From VGCC01 sp044375955 (GTDB lineage: Bacteria; Actinomycetota; Actinomycetes; S36-B12), in the NCBI GenBank assembly GCA_044375955.1, contig JBILLS010000003.1, positions 1 to 64,000 of the forward strand: a stretch of DNA of 64,000 nucleotides, read 5' to 3'. Below the pieces are notes generated by a model that saw only the letters and a list, made by a program, of their open reading frames with translations, was not told the DNA's origin and did no database searches. Positions 33,341-41,978 of this stretch are shown piece after piece. Position 1 is the first letter of the stretch. The number at the start of each line of letters is the position of its first letter. The position numbers and the translations under genes are program-made.

Positions 33341-34106
33341 GTGGCAGCCGAACTCCGGCATCGAGGCGGATTACTTCGCCGTTCAGGTACGGGTTCTCGA
33401 CGATTGCCCCGACAAGATGCGCGAACTCCTGCGCCGTCCCCATGCGCCGCGGGTTGAGCGGCAGCTTGGACAGCACCTCGAATGTCTCGCGAGGAAGGAA
33501 CTCGTAGATCGGTGTGTCCATGATCCCGGGAGCGATCGTCATCACTCGGATTCCCACGGGAGCGAGGTCGCGGGCAAGCGGCAGGGTCATTCCGACGATG
33601 CCACCTTTGCTCGCGCTGTAGGCGGCCTGCCCAACCTGGCCGTCGTATGCGGCAAGTGATGCTGTCATCACGATGACGCCGCGCTGACCGTCCGAGTCTG
33701 GTTGATTACGTGACATCAATGATGCAGATCTGCGGACGATGTCGAAGGTTCCGTTGAGGTTGATGTCGATCACTCGTCGGTAGTCGTCGATACTCACCGG
33801 AGTCCCGTCGCGATCCATGACGCGATGCACGAACCCGACGCCCGCGCAGCAGGCGGTCACGTCCAGCCGACCGAAGGTGGTCTCAGCAGCAGCAACCGCA
33901 TGCTCCACGGCGTCGGTATCCCGGACATCGGTCGGAACCGCGATGACGTGGTCACCGAGCTCCTTCGCAAGGTTCGATGCCCGCTCACCGTTGACGTCGA
34001 CGACGAGGATTCCCGCCGCTCCGCCCGCGGCTGCCGCACGCACCACGCCCTCACCGAGGCCTGATGCGCCACCGGACACCAACACAACCGACCCTGACCA
34101 CTGCAT
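33333..34106 (-). CDS. Short-chain dehydrogenase (3-hydroxyacyl-CoA dehydrogenase type II-like)
   Basis: A 257-residue classical SDR. The cofactor motif is VSGGASGLGEGVV, NAD preference is suggested by the acidic VVDVNGE at the end of the second strand, and the catalytic YSASKGG is near residue 163. The sequence (TDVRDTDAVEHAV, DTPIYEFLPRETFEVL, RLDAGVRLPPK) resembles type II 3-hydroxyacyl-CoA dehydrogenases of beta-oxidation. An AGGAGAA site supports the ATG at 34106. It follows the small metallopeptidase gene by nine bases. Confidence 0.85.
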   Translation of the reverse strand: MQWSGSVVLVSGGASGLGEGVVRAAAAGGAAGILVVDVNGERASNLAKELGDHVIAVPTDVRDTDAVEHAVAAAETTFGRLDVTACCAGVGFVHRVMDRDGTPVSIDDYRRVIDINLNGTFDIVRRSASLMSRNQPDSDGQRGVIVMTASLAAYDGQVGQAAYSASKGGIVGMTLPLARDLAPVGIRVMTIAPGIMDTPIYEFLPRETFEVLSKLPLNPRRMGTAQEFAHLVGAIVENPYLNGEVIRLDAGVRLPPK

Positions 34107-34115
34107 GCGCTTCTC

Positions 34116-34463
34116 CTACCCGTATCCCAATTCGTGTAAACGTTCGTCGCTGATGCCGAAGTGGTGCGCGACCTCGTGAACCACCGTGACCCGCACCTGC
34201 TCGACCACATCCTCCTCCGAGCGGCAGCGGCGCGTGATGGGAAGCCGATAGATCGTGATCCGATCCGGCAGGTGACCGGCGTAATAGTGACCACGACTGG
34301 TCAGGGGCACCCCGTGATAGAGCCCTAGGAGCAAAGGCCGACCGGGCTTCATGTCCTCGACGAGGACCACGACGTTGTCCATCAATCTGGCCAGTTCCGG
34401 TGGAAGCGTGTCGAGGGCGTCGGACACGAGCTCCTCAAACCGCTCGGGGGCGACCTCCACCAT
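34116..34463 (-). CDS. Small cytosolic zinc metallopeptidase family protein
   Basis: A 115-residue protein of the minimal zincin family (PF06262-type). The zinc motif is VVHEVAHHFGISDERLHELGYG at the C-terminus, giving HExxH plus a downstream acidic residue. No signal peptide. The first in-frame start is a GTG at 34481, but the ATG at 34463 begins the conserved EVAPERFEELVSDAL and is preferred. Peptidase activity of the family has not been firmly shown. Probably co-transcribed with the SDR. Confidence 0.82.
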   Translation of the reverse strand: MVEVAPERFEELVSDALDTLPPELARLMDNVVVLVEDMKPGRPLLLGLYHGVPLTSRGHYYAGHLPDRITIYRLPITRRCRSEEDVVEQVRVTVVHEVAHHFGISDERLHELGYG

Positions 34464-34580
34464 CCATCCATCGTGTCCCACGGCGGACCCGCGCGCTCAC
34501 CCAGGGGCGACTCCCCCGCCACCCCCGAGACGTCCTATGCTTTCCCGGTCGCCAACGGCGTTTCGGTCGACGGAGACCAG

Positions 34581-34653
34581 GTCCCCATCGTCTAGAGGCC
34601 TAGGACACCGCCCTTTCACGGCGGTAACACGGGTTCGAATCCCGTTGGGGATG
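34581..34653 (+). tRNA. tRNA-Glu (anticodon TTC)
   Basis: A 73-base cloverleaf with acceptor stem GTCCCCA/TGGGGAT, anticodon stem ACCGCC with loop containing TTC, and T arm GGGTTCGAATCCC. CCA is not encoded. First of a Glu-Asp-Phe cluster. Confidence 0.95.
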
Positions 34654-34668
34654 CTCGGCCTCACCAGA

Positions 34669-34742
34669 GGCCCCGTAGCGCAGTTGGTTAGCGCGCCGCC
34701 CTGTCACGGCGGAGGTCGCGGGTTCAAGTCCCGTCGGGGTCG
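34669..34742 (+). tRNA. tRNA-Asp (anticodon GTC)
   Basis: A 74-base cloverleaf with acceptor stem GGCCCCG/CGGGGTC, anticodon loop containing GTC between CGCC-type stem arms, and T arm GGGTTCAAGTCCC. CCA follows directly at 34743-34745. Confidence 0.95.
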
Positions 34743-34767
34743 CCACTCCGGAGCAATCCGGAACTAC

Positions 34768-34841
34768 GGCCAGGTAGCTCAGTTGGTACGAGCGTCCGAC
34801 TGAAAATCGGAAGGTCGACGGTTCGATCCCGTCCCTGGCCA
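34768..34841 (+). tRNA. tRNA-Phe (anticodon GAA), island integration site
   Basis: A 74-base cloverleaf with acceptor stem GGCCAGG/CCTGGCC, anticodon GAA in CCGACTGAAAATCGG, and T arm ACGGTTCGATCCCGT. A CCA follows at 34842-34844. Its 3' half from 34796 recurs at 36267, 38426, 39665 and 59727, marking it as the chromosomal attachment site for inserted DNA. Confidence 0.95.
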
Positions 34842-34986
34842 CCACATCATTTCTCCGGGCAAATCAACATGGTCCGCTACCAATCTGCTCAACAGGCCCA
34901 TCCCTCTTGCTCTTTGGTGGTCTAAACGCATTCCCATACTGTCCGCGGCTGGTGACTTCTCATCATTTTCGTATTACGATAAGAGC

Positions 34987-35247
34987 ATGAATCGGGAAAC
35001 TATTCAGGGAGAACCTGTAACCGAAGAACACATCAAGGCATGGGCGCACGAAGCTGAAGCTGGTTATCCCGTTGAGCAATTGCGTAAACGCGGCCGGCAG
35101 TCTTTAGGCGACGGTCCCAGCGCGGTGGTCCCCGTTCGGATTGACTCAGCCCTCTTGGAGGCACTCGGTGAGAAAGCCGAACGTGAGAACGTTAGTCGTT
35201 CCGAGGCGATTCGAACTGCCATTCGCGCATGGGTCGGAGTTGCCTAG
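34987..35247 (+). CDS. Ribbon-helix-helix protein, probable antitoxin
   Basis: An 86-residue protein whose C-terminal half is a ribbon-helix-helix DNA-binding domain: the strand VPVRIDSALLEALGEKA and the helix turn NVSRSEAIRTAIRAWV. The N-terminal half is acidic and probably binds the partner. The TAG stop shares a base with the GTG of the next gene, the classic antitoxin-before-toxin order. Base composition here is clearly more AT-rich than the flanks, suggesting transfer. RHH antitoxins usually repress their own promoter, which would lie in the 145 bases after tRNA-Phe. Confidence 0.8.
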   Translation: MNRETIQGEPVTEEHIKAWAHEAEAGYPVEQLRKRGRQSLGDGPSAVVPVRIDSALLEALGEKAERENVSRSEAIRTAIRAWVGVA

Positions 35248-35486
35248 TGGAGGTCCATTCCTCCGCGCTTAAACATGGAATCTCTGCTGAGAGTTCAATT
35301 TTCGTCGCATCAAATTCACTGTTCGTTTCCCTGCTGGACGATGACAACCCATCACGCGAATTACGTCTTGGTTTTGATGAGGCTGGACGATTACTCGAGT
35401 TAGTAGTTTTAATATTTGATAGCGGAAACGAGTTAATCATTCATGCGATGAAGGCTCGATCGCAGTATTACGAACTCATAAAATAG
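35247..35486 (+). CDS. Probable toxin of the adjacent RHH antitoxin
   Basis: A 79-residue protein starting at the GTG that overlaps the antitoxin stop. The pattern VHSSALKHGIS, LRLGFDEAGRLLELVVLIFD and IHAMKAR near the end matches small actinobacterial toxin-like proteins distantly similar to the BrnT/RelE-type RNase fold, in which a KHGI-type segment opens the domain and an arginine or tyrosine acts late in the sequence. Activity and target are inferred only from the pairing and this resemblance. AT-rich codons agree with the antitoxin gene. Confidence 0.65.
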   Translation: MEVHSSALKHGISAESSIFVASNSLFVSLLDDDNPSRELRLGFDEAGRLLELVVLIFDSGNELIIHAMKARSQYYELIK

Positions 35487-35629
35487 CAAGCGGGTCGAGA
35501 CCGAGATTGGAAGCGGCTGCATCTGCTGACATTCCCAAGCGGGTCGACAAGAGGGTGGTAACCGTGCGCCTGGCCTTGCGAAGTTCAGCCTTTACTGGTC
35601 TATCAAGAGACAGATTCGTGATTATCGGG

Positions 35630-36070
35630 CTATTCGTTGGTGAGATCAGCGAATAGGTCGTAAGTGTTGCCGTCTTGGTCGCGCACCTGCGCGTAGCGCT
35701 GACCCCAGAAGGCGTCCCACGGATCGGTAGCTGAAGTGAACCCGGCATTGACAATCAATTGGAAAACAGCATCGACATTCGTGGGCGAGACGCAATCAAA
35801 GGCCAGCAGCGTTGTTTGACTGTTCTCTGGCGGCCAATCCCAGTTCGGGTTGAGGCTCCTAACAAGGGATTCAGAATCCAACATGAGCCGCAACCCGCTG
35901 GGAAGGACCGCCTCAGTGTGGTCTGCACTGGCTTCGCAAGAACCGTCAGTTGGAAAGCTAATCCCCAACAGGGTGAAAAACTCAATTGATCTCGGGATAT
36001 TGCTACTCACAACTCCAATAGCATTTAGCGCAACTGCCCGGGTGTTCACAAGCGAGACGTTATCGAGCAT
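35630..36070 (-). CDS. VOC-superfamily (glyoxalase/bleomycin-resistance-like) protein
   Basis: A 146-residue protein with the two-module VOC pattern: AIGVVSSNIPRSIEFFTLLG at the front and a C-terminal AQVRDQDGNTYDLFADL, with acidic residues at expected metal positions. Such proteins bind a metal or a small compound and act in resistance or small-molecule conversion; substrate unknown. It lies inside the first tRNA-Phe-bounded module, whose right end is less than 200 bases beyond its start. Confidence 0.75.
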   Translation of the reverse strand: MLDNVSLVNTRAVALNAIGVVSSNIPRSIEFFTLLGISFPTDGSCEASADHTEAVLPSGLRLMLDSESLVRSLNPNWDWPPENSQTTLLAFDCVSPTNVDAVFQLIVNAGFTSATDPWDAFWGQRYAQVRDQDGNTYDLFADLTNE

Positions 36071-36266
36071 TGGCAGACTTTTCCAGATTTTGAGACAGGC
36101 CAGGTTTTTTATGAATGCACCAAATGAGCAAACCTAGCCTTGTTAGCCCCTCGTATTTGAATTTGCTTTCAAGCATCTCTCACTAATTTCTCACAGACAT
36201 AGCCGTAGACAGTGAAATGCGCTGGTGTGTAGTGAGTCGCGATGGTGCGCGGGGACGGTATCTACA

Positions 36267-36317
36267 CCGACTGAAAATCGGAAGGTCGACGGTTCGACCC
36301 CGCCCCTGGCCACCACA
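36267..36317 (+). repeat. tRNA-Phe 3' remnant 1 (att-like)
   Basis: Identical to 34796-34846 of the tRNA-Phe locus at 49 of 51 positions, covering anticodon arm, variable loop, T arm, acceptor 3' strand and the ACCACA beyond. Both differences are T to C. The 5' half of a tRNA is absent. It is the expected right end of an element inserted in tRNA-Phe. Confidence 0.92.
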
Positions 36318-36410
36318 CTTCGTGGCAGTTTCCCTCACAAAATGATGCGTACCGTGGCGTTCTTGCTGCAGGAGGTCTGAGGTCCCGTGCACGAACGTGC
36401 ACGAACGCTT

Positions 36411-36665
36411 CTAATGGCAGCCGACGGTGCCGCCGATGCAGGCTTCCTGGTCAGGGTTGTACTGCGGCTCCTGGTACGGCACATCGGCGTAGTAGGCCGA
36501 AGCTGCAAAGTAGGCAACGACCGGGCCGATGACGATGAAGGCCACGATCATGCGCGTGAGGCCCTTGTCTGACTTGGGCGGCCCGATTAGCCACATCAGT
36601 ATGTAAAGGCCGAAGGCGATTGCACCGCCACCTAAGGCGGTCCACACCAGTACATCTGCACGCAT
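36411..36665 (-). CDS. Small two-helix membrane protein of unknown function
   Basis: An 84-residue protein with hydrophobic helices near residues 8-27 and 38-58 separated by a basic loop (PPKSDKGLTRM), then a C-terminal tail with two cysteines and many prolines and acidic residues. The ATG at 36665 has GGGGAGG five bases upstream. I recognise no family. It sits just after the first tRNA-Phe remnant, so it belongs to the second module or to relict chromosome. Confidence 0.6.
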   Translation of the reverse strand: MRADVLVWTALGGGAIAFGLYILMWLIGPPKSDKGLTRMIVAFIVIGPVVAYFAASAYYADVPYQEPQYNPDQEACIGGTVGCH

Positions 36666-36727
36666 CACGCCTCCCCTGGTGCGAACGTACCAATGCGGCT
36701 AGTGGCTGCTGGAGGTGGATCCGGAGC

Positions 36728-36874
36728 GTGCACCTGCCGCTGATGACGCTGCAGACCGTGAGGCTGTGGCTGCTGGGAAGCCGATCCCTGCACGGACAGC
36801 AGATCGCGCTAGGCAATTTCAACGTGCCTGAGGACATCCCGGCAGACACGGAGTGCGTGTCGGTCAATCCGTGA
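36728..36874 (+). CDS. Possible small protein or gene remnant
   Basis: A frame of about 48 residues beginning at a GTG or at the ATG at 36743 and ending with TGA. Its sequence (TLQTVRLWLLGSRS, HGQQIALGNFNVPEDIPA) looks protein-like, with a credible C-terminal domain edge, but there is no clear ribosome-binding site. It may be the tail of a truncated gene left by island decay. Confidence 0.2.
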   Translation: MHLPLMTLQTVRLWLLGSRSLHGQQIALGNFNVPEDIPADTECVSVNP

Positions 36875-36977
36875 CACCCGCCAAACGCGACGCTTCACTC
36901 CCATGGGCGCCGTCCACCCTCACCGCCGCTGCTGTGGTCTCGTCTGAGCGAGTCGACAGCGGCCGGGGGTGAGTGGC

Positions 36978-38126
36978 CTAAAAAGCCCGCACTGGGCGGA
37001 CACGCAGATAAAGAAGCTTGAATACGTTTCCGACAGTTCCGCCAGAAAAGCTCAGGGTCGACGCAAAGGAAGTGTCGTTCTGAGTGGAGCTCCAGTAGGT
37101 GGCGGAGTTGAACGCGTATGTAGCCGCGACACTCGCTGGCATCACCAAACTGTATGAATACATTTCAAACAACTCATTCTTGGAGGGCAGGAACCAGTCT
37201 GTTTTCCCGCCCAAGACAAGATCTGATGCGGCTTGTCCCGCTCCGCTCGAGCACGCAGCATCGATCGCGGCAGTGTTTGATGCCCCAGCCCCAACCGCAA
37301 CGCTTGCAGCGCCCGTGACATTAGTGGCGACATTGCACCACGAGTTAGTCGGATCTTCGCTTCCACCGTTCCACGTCTTTGGTGCCATTTCGTAGGTGAG
37401 CCCACCAGAGATTAGGAACACCAGCCCACCTCCCGGGCCAACATCACCCACTGCGCAGGTGCCACCACCCGCGCAGGGCACCGCGGGGGTGACTGAGACC
37501 GAAGGTGCTGAATATGTCCCCGTACCGGAGCTGGTGATTGCTGCGACCTTGAAGAAGTAGGCCGTTCCATTGGTCAGGCCGGTCGCGGTGCAAGAGAGTG
37601 CCGTGGAAGACGAGGCTGTCGCGCAACCAGCAGCGTCGGCATAACCTCCAACAGAGGTGGTTGAAATCTGAACGCGATACCCGGTAATCACATCCCCTCC
37701 AGTACTGGTAGGTGCCACCCAGGTGAGAGCAACGGTCGTGTTTCCCGATACACCGGTAACGGCAGTTGGAGCAGTTGACGTGGATGCGGGAGTGGGCGCT
37801 ACTGGTGTTCGTGCCCACGTAATACTCCTGGTGCAGACCCATCCGCCGGTGCCGTTATTCGCCCACTGCTCCCACGCTGGATTCCACGAAGAGTCCGGTC
37901 CCCATGATGCTTGCCACGGTGTTTCCCCTGGCTGCGCTGCGCACGCCTCGGACTGGCTCGCCCGTTGATATGACTGCACCTGCACCTGGTCAGCCGAAGC
38001 AACGTTTGCACCGACCAGCGTGCTGGCAGTCATGGCAACCACAAAAGCAAGGGCATAGACAGCGCCTGGGCGATGTGAACTCACAGCCCATATTCCTATC
38101 AGCTTCTCGACCACGGTGTTCCACAA
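36978..38126 (-). CDS. Secreted protein with fibronectin-III and DUF1566-type domains
   Basis: A 382-residue protein with a late N-terminal hydrophobic segment (about residues 22-44) as signal or anchor. After a region with W and C residues comes a fibronectin type III domain (APTAVTGVSGNTTVALTWVA ... VAAITSSGTGTYSAPSVSV, about 118-212), then a DUF1566-like domain ending WFLPSKNELFEMY, ATYWSSTQ and LRVRPVRAF. DUF1566 domains occur in surface and adhesion proteins. It is likely exported and surface-associated; the ligand is unknown. It lies alone between two tRNA-Phe remnants. Confidence 0.78.
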   Translation of the reverse strand: MWNTVVEKLIGIWAVSSHRPGAVYALAFVVAMTASTLVGANVASADQVQVQSYQRASQSEACAAQPGETPWQASWGPDSSWNPAWEQWANNGTGGWVCTRSITWARTPVAPTPASTSTAPTAVTGVSGNTTVALTWVAPTSTGGDVITGYRVQISTTSVGGYADAAGCATASSSTALSCTATGLTNGTAYFFKVAAITSSGTGTYSAPSVSVTPAVPCAGGGTCAVGDVGPGGGLVFLISGGLTYEMAPKTWNGGSEDPTNSWCNVATNVTGAASVAVGAGASNTAAIDAACSSGAGQAASDLVLGGKTDWFLPSKNELFEMYSYSLVMPASVAATYAFNSATYWSSTQNDTSFASTLSFSGGTVGNVFKLLYLRVRPVRAF

Positions 38127-38782
38127 CTCTCCGATCGCCAGGTGGAGACAATCTGGTGCCGGAGTGCGTGAAGGAATCAGTTAAGCGTTGCGGTGGTGAT
38201 CGATCACATCAATGTTGCCTTTTCCGCAGTGTGCGAGGGGCAGCGCTCCCGTACTGGATGGACCATGACGAGTCGTTGCAACTCTTGTGAAAGAGAGCGA
38301 GTCGCATCACTGTTTTCTCACAGACGTAGCGCAACATCATGATCCAAAGTGGCACATGAATACTGCTTTTCGAGGAAGTCGCTTTACGCACTGAAGCACA
38401 GTGCAGCACAGAGACGAGACCGAAGCCGACTGAGAATCGGAAGGTCAGCGGTTCGACCCCGCCTCTGCCCCCCCGGTCGAGATTCCCTCGCAATTGACCG
38501 CCACTCAGACCACCTTCCGATCTTGGGACTGTGATGGCTGCGTCGTGAACGATCAATTGATGACTCAACCAACAGCATCGCAAGGTAGGGCTGCCCTTGA
38601 ATCGCAAGGGCTTCGTTCAGCAGAGTCTTTCGTTGGATCGTCGCCGCGGGGCGTGGCGACAATCAGTGCTCGAGTGCCCAGCGGGCCTGAAGCAGACACA
38701 ACGGATCAATCGAGACCTATACTCACCGACGTAGACCATCGGCCTATTCATCCAGCAATGGATCGTCATGAGGAATCTTGAG
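38127..38782 (+). other. Intergenic stretch with no convincing gene
   Basis: About 650 bases between the Fn3 protein and the next secreted protein. It holds the second tRNA-Phe remnant (38426-38470). Short frames here overlap each other on both strands without domains or ribosome-binding sites, so I call none. The sequence looks like eroded junction DNA. Confidence 0.5.
38426..38470 (+). repeat. tRNA-Phe 3' remnant 2 (att-like, degraded)
   Basis: Aligns without gaps to 34796-34840 with 38 of 45 bases identical. The anticodon GAA has become GAG, and the T-arm core GGTTCGA is intact. The CCA end is lost. Older-looking than remnant 1. Confidence 0.8.
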
Positions 38783-39508
38783 ATGCGACGTTCAATCTTG
38801 ATTGCGGCAGCGTGCGGCGCCCTGACCATCACTGCTGCGGCGCCGGCTGGTGCAGAGAGCTTCGCCAGCCAGGATGTAGCAAAGGCATACGCGCTCATGA
38901 TGACCAAGGGTGAAGGAAAGTCGCTCACGGGTGGCAAGAAGATGGTGCGCGAGTTCTCTGTGCTTAGCGCTAGCTCCGGACCCGCCGACTCGCCATGGTT
39001 GTGCGACCTCTCAGGTGCTGATGAGATCGAAGGCAAGGGTGGCGGGGACGTTGTCACGATGGAGTTCGTGTCAGAAGCGGGTCCAAACATGAGCGAAGCT
39101 CTGCAGGAAGTCTTTGTGTACGCGACTGCGCAGCAGGCAAAGCTTGCCTACGACCGCATCGTCAAGGACATCAAGCAGTGTGAGGGCCTGCACCGGCCTA
39201 CCGCCAACGACGGAGAACCCGCTGAGACTGATGATGCCTCGGGCTCCACGAGGAAACTCACGAATGGGACCAAGACGTCTGCTGACGGCGACACGTTCTT
39301 GTGGGTGAACTCAACAACGACCATCGCCAGCACAGGCGGGAATTTCCAGCATGACTATCGGACGGTGCGTCACTTCGGTTCATACCTGCAGATCCTCCAG
39401 GTGGAAAGCGAAGGCACCTCGGCGCAGAAGATTTCTGCCCAGCAGATTCGAACCATGGATCGCTTAACGGATTCGCTCGGCGATCGCTGGCGTTCAGCCC
39501 TCAACTAG
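38783..39508 (+). CDS. Secreted protein of unknown function
   Basis: A 241-residue exported protein. The signal peptide is MRRSILIAAACGALTITAAA with cleavage near GAES. The mature part resembles the sensor-like exported proteins common in actinobacteria (SEALQEVFVYATAQQAKLAY followed by DIKQC), a fold used to bind ligands at the surface. Two cysteines may form a disulfide. The ATG at 38783 is chosen over 38768 because TGAGGAATC lies before it. It is the only gene between remnants 2 and 3. Confidence 0.7.
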   Translation: MRRSILIAAACGALTITAAAPAGAESFASQDVAKAYALMMTKGEGKSLTGGKKMVREFSVLSASSGPADSPWLCDLSGADEIEGKGGGDVVTMEFVSEAGPNMSEALQEVFVYATAQQAKLAYDRIVKDIKQCEGLHRPTANDGEPAETDDASGSTRKLTNGTKTSADGDTFLWVNSTTTIASTGGNFQHDYRTVRHFGSYLQILQVESEGTSAQKISAQQIRTMDRLTDSLGDRWRSALN

Positions 39509-39664
39509 TTGGCAACTATTCCACCTCGAAAGCGTGACGACCCGCGGCCAAGATGCTGGGCGGAAAGGAGGCTCGCAGGGAACAGGGTGATCCGTGGTGC
39601 ACGGAAGGCCGATGTCCGAGGTGCCCTTCAGATGAGCCCGGAATCGCTCTGAAACGCCGTCCAT

Positions 39665-39713
39665 CGACTGAAGATCGCAAGAGCGGCGCTTCGACTCGGC
39701 GTCTGGCCACCAC
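39665..39713 (+). repeat. tRNA-Phe 3' remnant 3 (att-like, strongly degraded)
   Basis: Aligns without gaps to 34797-34845 with 37 of 49 bases identical. The end TCTGGCCACCAC and the T-arm TTCGA are kept, but the stems no longer pair. Taken alone it would be weak; as one of a series on the same strand it is credible. Confidence 0.65.
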
Positions 39714-39767
39714 TCGTATCCCCTGATCAACGGCCCGCTTGGCGCTGTCTGGACACCACCGATGCGT

Positions 39768-40526
39768 TTAGGGCCGACTCGGGACAGCCGCGACGCGGAT
39801 CGCAGGGCCCATCCCCACGCGGCGAAGGAAGGCGAAACGGCCTCCCGGCACTGCCCGAGCCTCGGCGGCGATGGCGCGCGTGATCGTCCGGGCGAGGCCC
39901 GACCTCGGATACTCGGTGACCGTGCGGACGACGAGGTCGTGCGGAAGATGCCGCTCCCGCAGGCCCACGAGGTCGACCATCGCCCCAGCCTGCGTGTAGA
40001 AGCCGAGCGCGCCATCGCGGACCGGGTCGATGCCAACCGTCGTGTGCACGACGATCGCGTCCTCCAGGCTGGGGGCGGCATCCGGGCGCCCTGCACGCGC
40101 CGCCACATCCACCGCGGCGACCGCGCTGCGTACAGTGAAGTCCTCGCCTAGCACCGGGCTCTCGAGACCGACGTCATGAAGGAGTCCGGAGACGACGAGG
40201 AGCTCAGCGTCGACGTCCGCGCCATCGATGAGCGCGAGCGCACGAGCGAACACCGCTGTGCGATAGGCGTGCCCAAGAATCTCGGGACACTGCGTGCGAG
40301 CGACGTCCACAGCCTCGGCGACCAGCACGGTATCCGGAACCAACATCGCTTCGGACAAGTCTCGCTGAGGCTTACACCGAGGGCTCATGCGTTGCACGAA
40401 CAGCGTGCGCTGCGTCGCGATCGAGATGCCGAGCATCTTCCTTCGCTGCGACCTCGAGAGCCGGCCGCCCGTCGCGTCCAGCCATCCTGGTCCACCCACG
40501 CGATTGGGGTCAGGATGCGCGCTCAT
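39768..40526 (-). CDS. HD-domain phosphohydrolase-like protein
   Basis: A 252-residue protein with an HD-type metal site: GHAYRTAVFARAL near residue 84 supplies the first histidine, and VVSGLLHDVGL near residue 110 gives the HD pair; VVHTTVGID near residue 155 may supply a later ligand. HD proteins hydrolyse nucleotides or other phosphoesters. The N-terminal 60 residues are basic and unrelated to the domain. The ATG at 40526 is backed by GAGAAGGGG six bases upstream. Substrate unknown. First gene of the large glycan-bearing module. Confidence 0.75.
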   Translation of the reverse strand: MSAHPDPNRVGGPGWLDATGGRLSRSQRRKMLGISIATQRTLFVQRMSPRCKPQRDLSEAMLVPDTVLVAEAVDVARTQCPEILGHAYRTAVFARALALIDGADVDAELLVVSGLLHDVGLESPVLGEDFTVRSAVAAVDVAARAGRPDAAPSLEDAIVVHTTVGIDPVRDGALGFYTQAGAMVDLVGLRERHLPHDLVVRTVTEYPRSGLARTITRAIAAEARAVPGGRFAFLRRVGMGPAIRVAAVPSRP

Positions 40527-40933
40527 CCGCGGCCCCTTCTCTCGACTCAGGGCCGTGAGCCTAATGCTGAATCACATCACGAATCGTCGACTGCAGTGCG
40601 ATGTCGGCACGTCTAGGAGGGTCCTAGGGCCCCCGGTCGGGCCGCCGGTGTGCAGTTCCTCACCGACGTCAATGACTACGACAGCCTGGCTCCTCGGTGG
40701 CATCGCCTTGCTCATGGCCTGACTCGCGTCAAAGCTTGTGCCAAAGGCGCCCAAGCAGCAGCTGGCATCCTCCCCGGGAGACTTCCCTCGTAAACGAGGG
40801 CAACCGGATCGACAGCAGGCCCACCTTCCTACCCATGGCTTCGCGCACTGATTAGACTGAGGATCACTGAGAGAATCGACCGCGAGAGGTATCTGTCATC
40901 GACGGTCCTGTTCGGATCCACGGAGGTGGCACT
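40527..40933. other. Divergent intergenic region, no gene called
   Basis: About 400 bases between the HD gene and a secreted protein gene, likely holding both promoters. A perfect hairpin CCCTCG-TAAA-CGAGGG lies at 40785-40800. A 16-codon hydrophobic frame at 40671-40721 has no ribosome-binding site and is not called. Confidence 0.5.
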
Positions 40934-41968
40934 GTGACACGCATCGCCCTTACCCGTATTGCTGTAGCGGGGATCGCCGCGATAGTCATGGCCAGCGGAT
41001 CGATGGCCTATGCCGCAAATGACGGAACCGTTGAGGACACCTTCCCGACCGTGGTTGCTCTCGAACCGAAGACCCATCATCGACAGTCCGTCTTCAGCGT
41101 CGAATTCGATGTCGCCCGGGACAAGGAACGGCGCTTCATTACCAGCTTGCTGACTGTCAAGGACACCACCGACCGTCTCTTCCTCGGACAAGAGCTCGCA
41201 TGCACGAGCCCCTCGGGCAAGGCAGTCATCGGCATGGAGACAGGCCGCAACTTCTGGCAAGACGGTCTCGGAAGCACAGTCGCCTCGTTCGTCCTCAAGG
41301 CCAATGAGGCGGGGCGCTGGAAATGCGAATCAACCGTGAACCTGTGTGTTCCGGGCCAATGTGACTCCGGGCAGGGTTCCGGCACCTTGACCTTGGAAGC
41401 CGGTAGTGCCGTTTCGGCCATGAAGGTCAGCAGGCCCCTGGAGTTGTGGTCAACGAGTGCTCGGTTCATCACCAAAGATCAGGCGATCAAGCCAGGCAAG
41501 TCCCTCTCTCTGAGCAAGACGTTCACCGTGGGGCAAGGCGCAACTCCCACGGTGATCGGGGAGTTCTCCTTCAGCAATTGCATTGAGCCCACCTACCCCA
41601 ATGCCTGCGGCACCCTCACCAGCCACAACATCAACGGATCAGCAACAGCCTCGGTTGCCATGAAGGTTGCTCAGGTTCCGGCCAAAGCTGGAGCACAATG
41701 CTCCGTCGCCTCGGCAACATCCGGCCAAGGTCAGGGCGTGCGCACCATTACGGCAGAGCAGCACCATGCCACTTTCTCCATTGAGATTCCCAACATCTCA
41801 CTGAGCTCTTCACCTGATTGCACGAACAAGGTCACGGTTTCGGCTACTTTCCGGTCCATCAAGGGCAACGGAATCGTGATCGAGGGCGGTACGAGCAAGA
41901 AGCCGATGTCTCTGGTCAGCATCGGAGAGATTGATACGGCCTATCAATCGATACCAGTGACGCCTTGA
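40934..41968 (+). CDS. Large secreted protein of unknown function
   Basis: A 344-residue exported protein. The signal peptide runs to about residue 28 (AIVMASGSMAYAANDG). The mature part is beta-rich with several cysteine pairs (CESTVNLCVPGQC near residues 135-147; SNCIEPTYPNACG near 214-226), suggesting disulfide-stabilised sandwich domains. The GTG start is supported by GGAGG nine bases before it. It precedes the first sulfotransferase by ten bases and may be in the same transcript, so a role in the surface glycan is possible. No family recognised. Confidence 0.72.
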   Translation: MTRIALTRIAVAGIAAIVMASGSMAYAANDGTVEDTFPTVVALEPKTHHRQSVFSVEFDVARDKERRFITSLLTVKDTTDRLFLGQELACTSPSGKAVIGMETGRNFWQDGLGSTVASFVLKANEAGRWKCESTVNLCVPGQCDSGQGSGTLTLEAGSAVSAMKVSRPLELWSTSARFITKDQAIKPGKSLSLSKTFTVGQGATPTVIGEFSFSNCIEPTYPNACGTLTSHNINGSATASVAMKVAQVPAKAGAQCSVASATSGQGQGVRTITAEQHHATFSIEIPNISLSSSPDCTNKVTVSATFRSIKGNGIVIEGGTSKKPMSLVSIGEIDTAYQSIPVTP

Positions 41969-41978
41969 TCGCGCATCA

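Noticed and set aside
34600..34845. Minus-strand frame of 81 codons across the three tRNA genes
   Set aside because: It is the antisense of tRNA-Glu, tRNA-Asp and tRNA-Phe, a well-known source of false protein calls.
35476..35754. 92-codon minus-strand frame after the toxin gene
   Set aside because: Overlaps the VOC gene end in another frame and shows no domain or start signal.
36267..36317. A second functional tRNA-Phe
   Set aside because: Only the 3' half is present; D arm and 5' acceptor strand are missing.
34842..40000. Integrase or transposase gene for the islands
   Set aside because: I looked in all frames for recombinase R-H-R-Y or DDE patterns and saw none; the islands carry no visible mobility gene here.
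40671..40721. 16-residue hydrophobic peptide (MTTTAWLLGGIALLMA)
   Set aside because: No ribosome-binding site and chance frames of this size are common.
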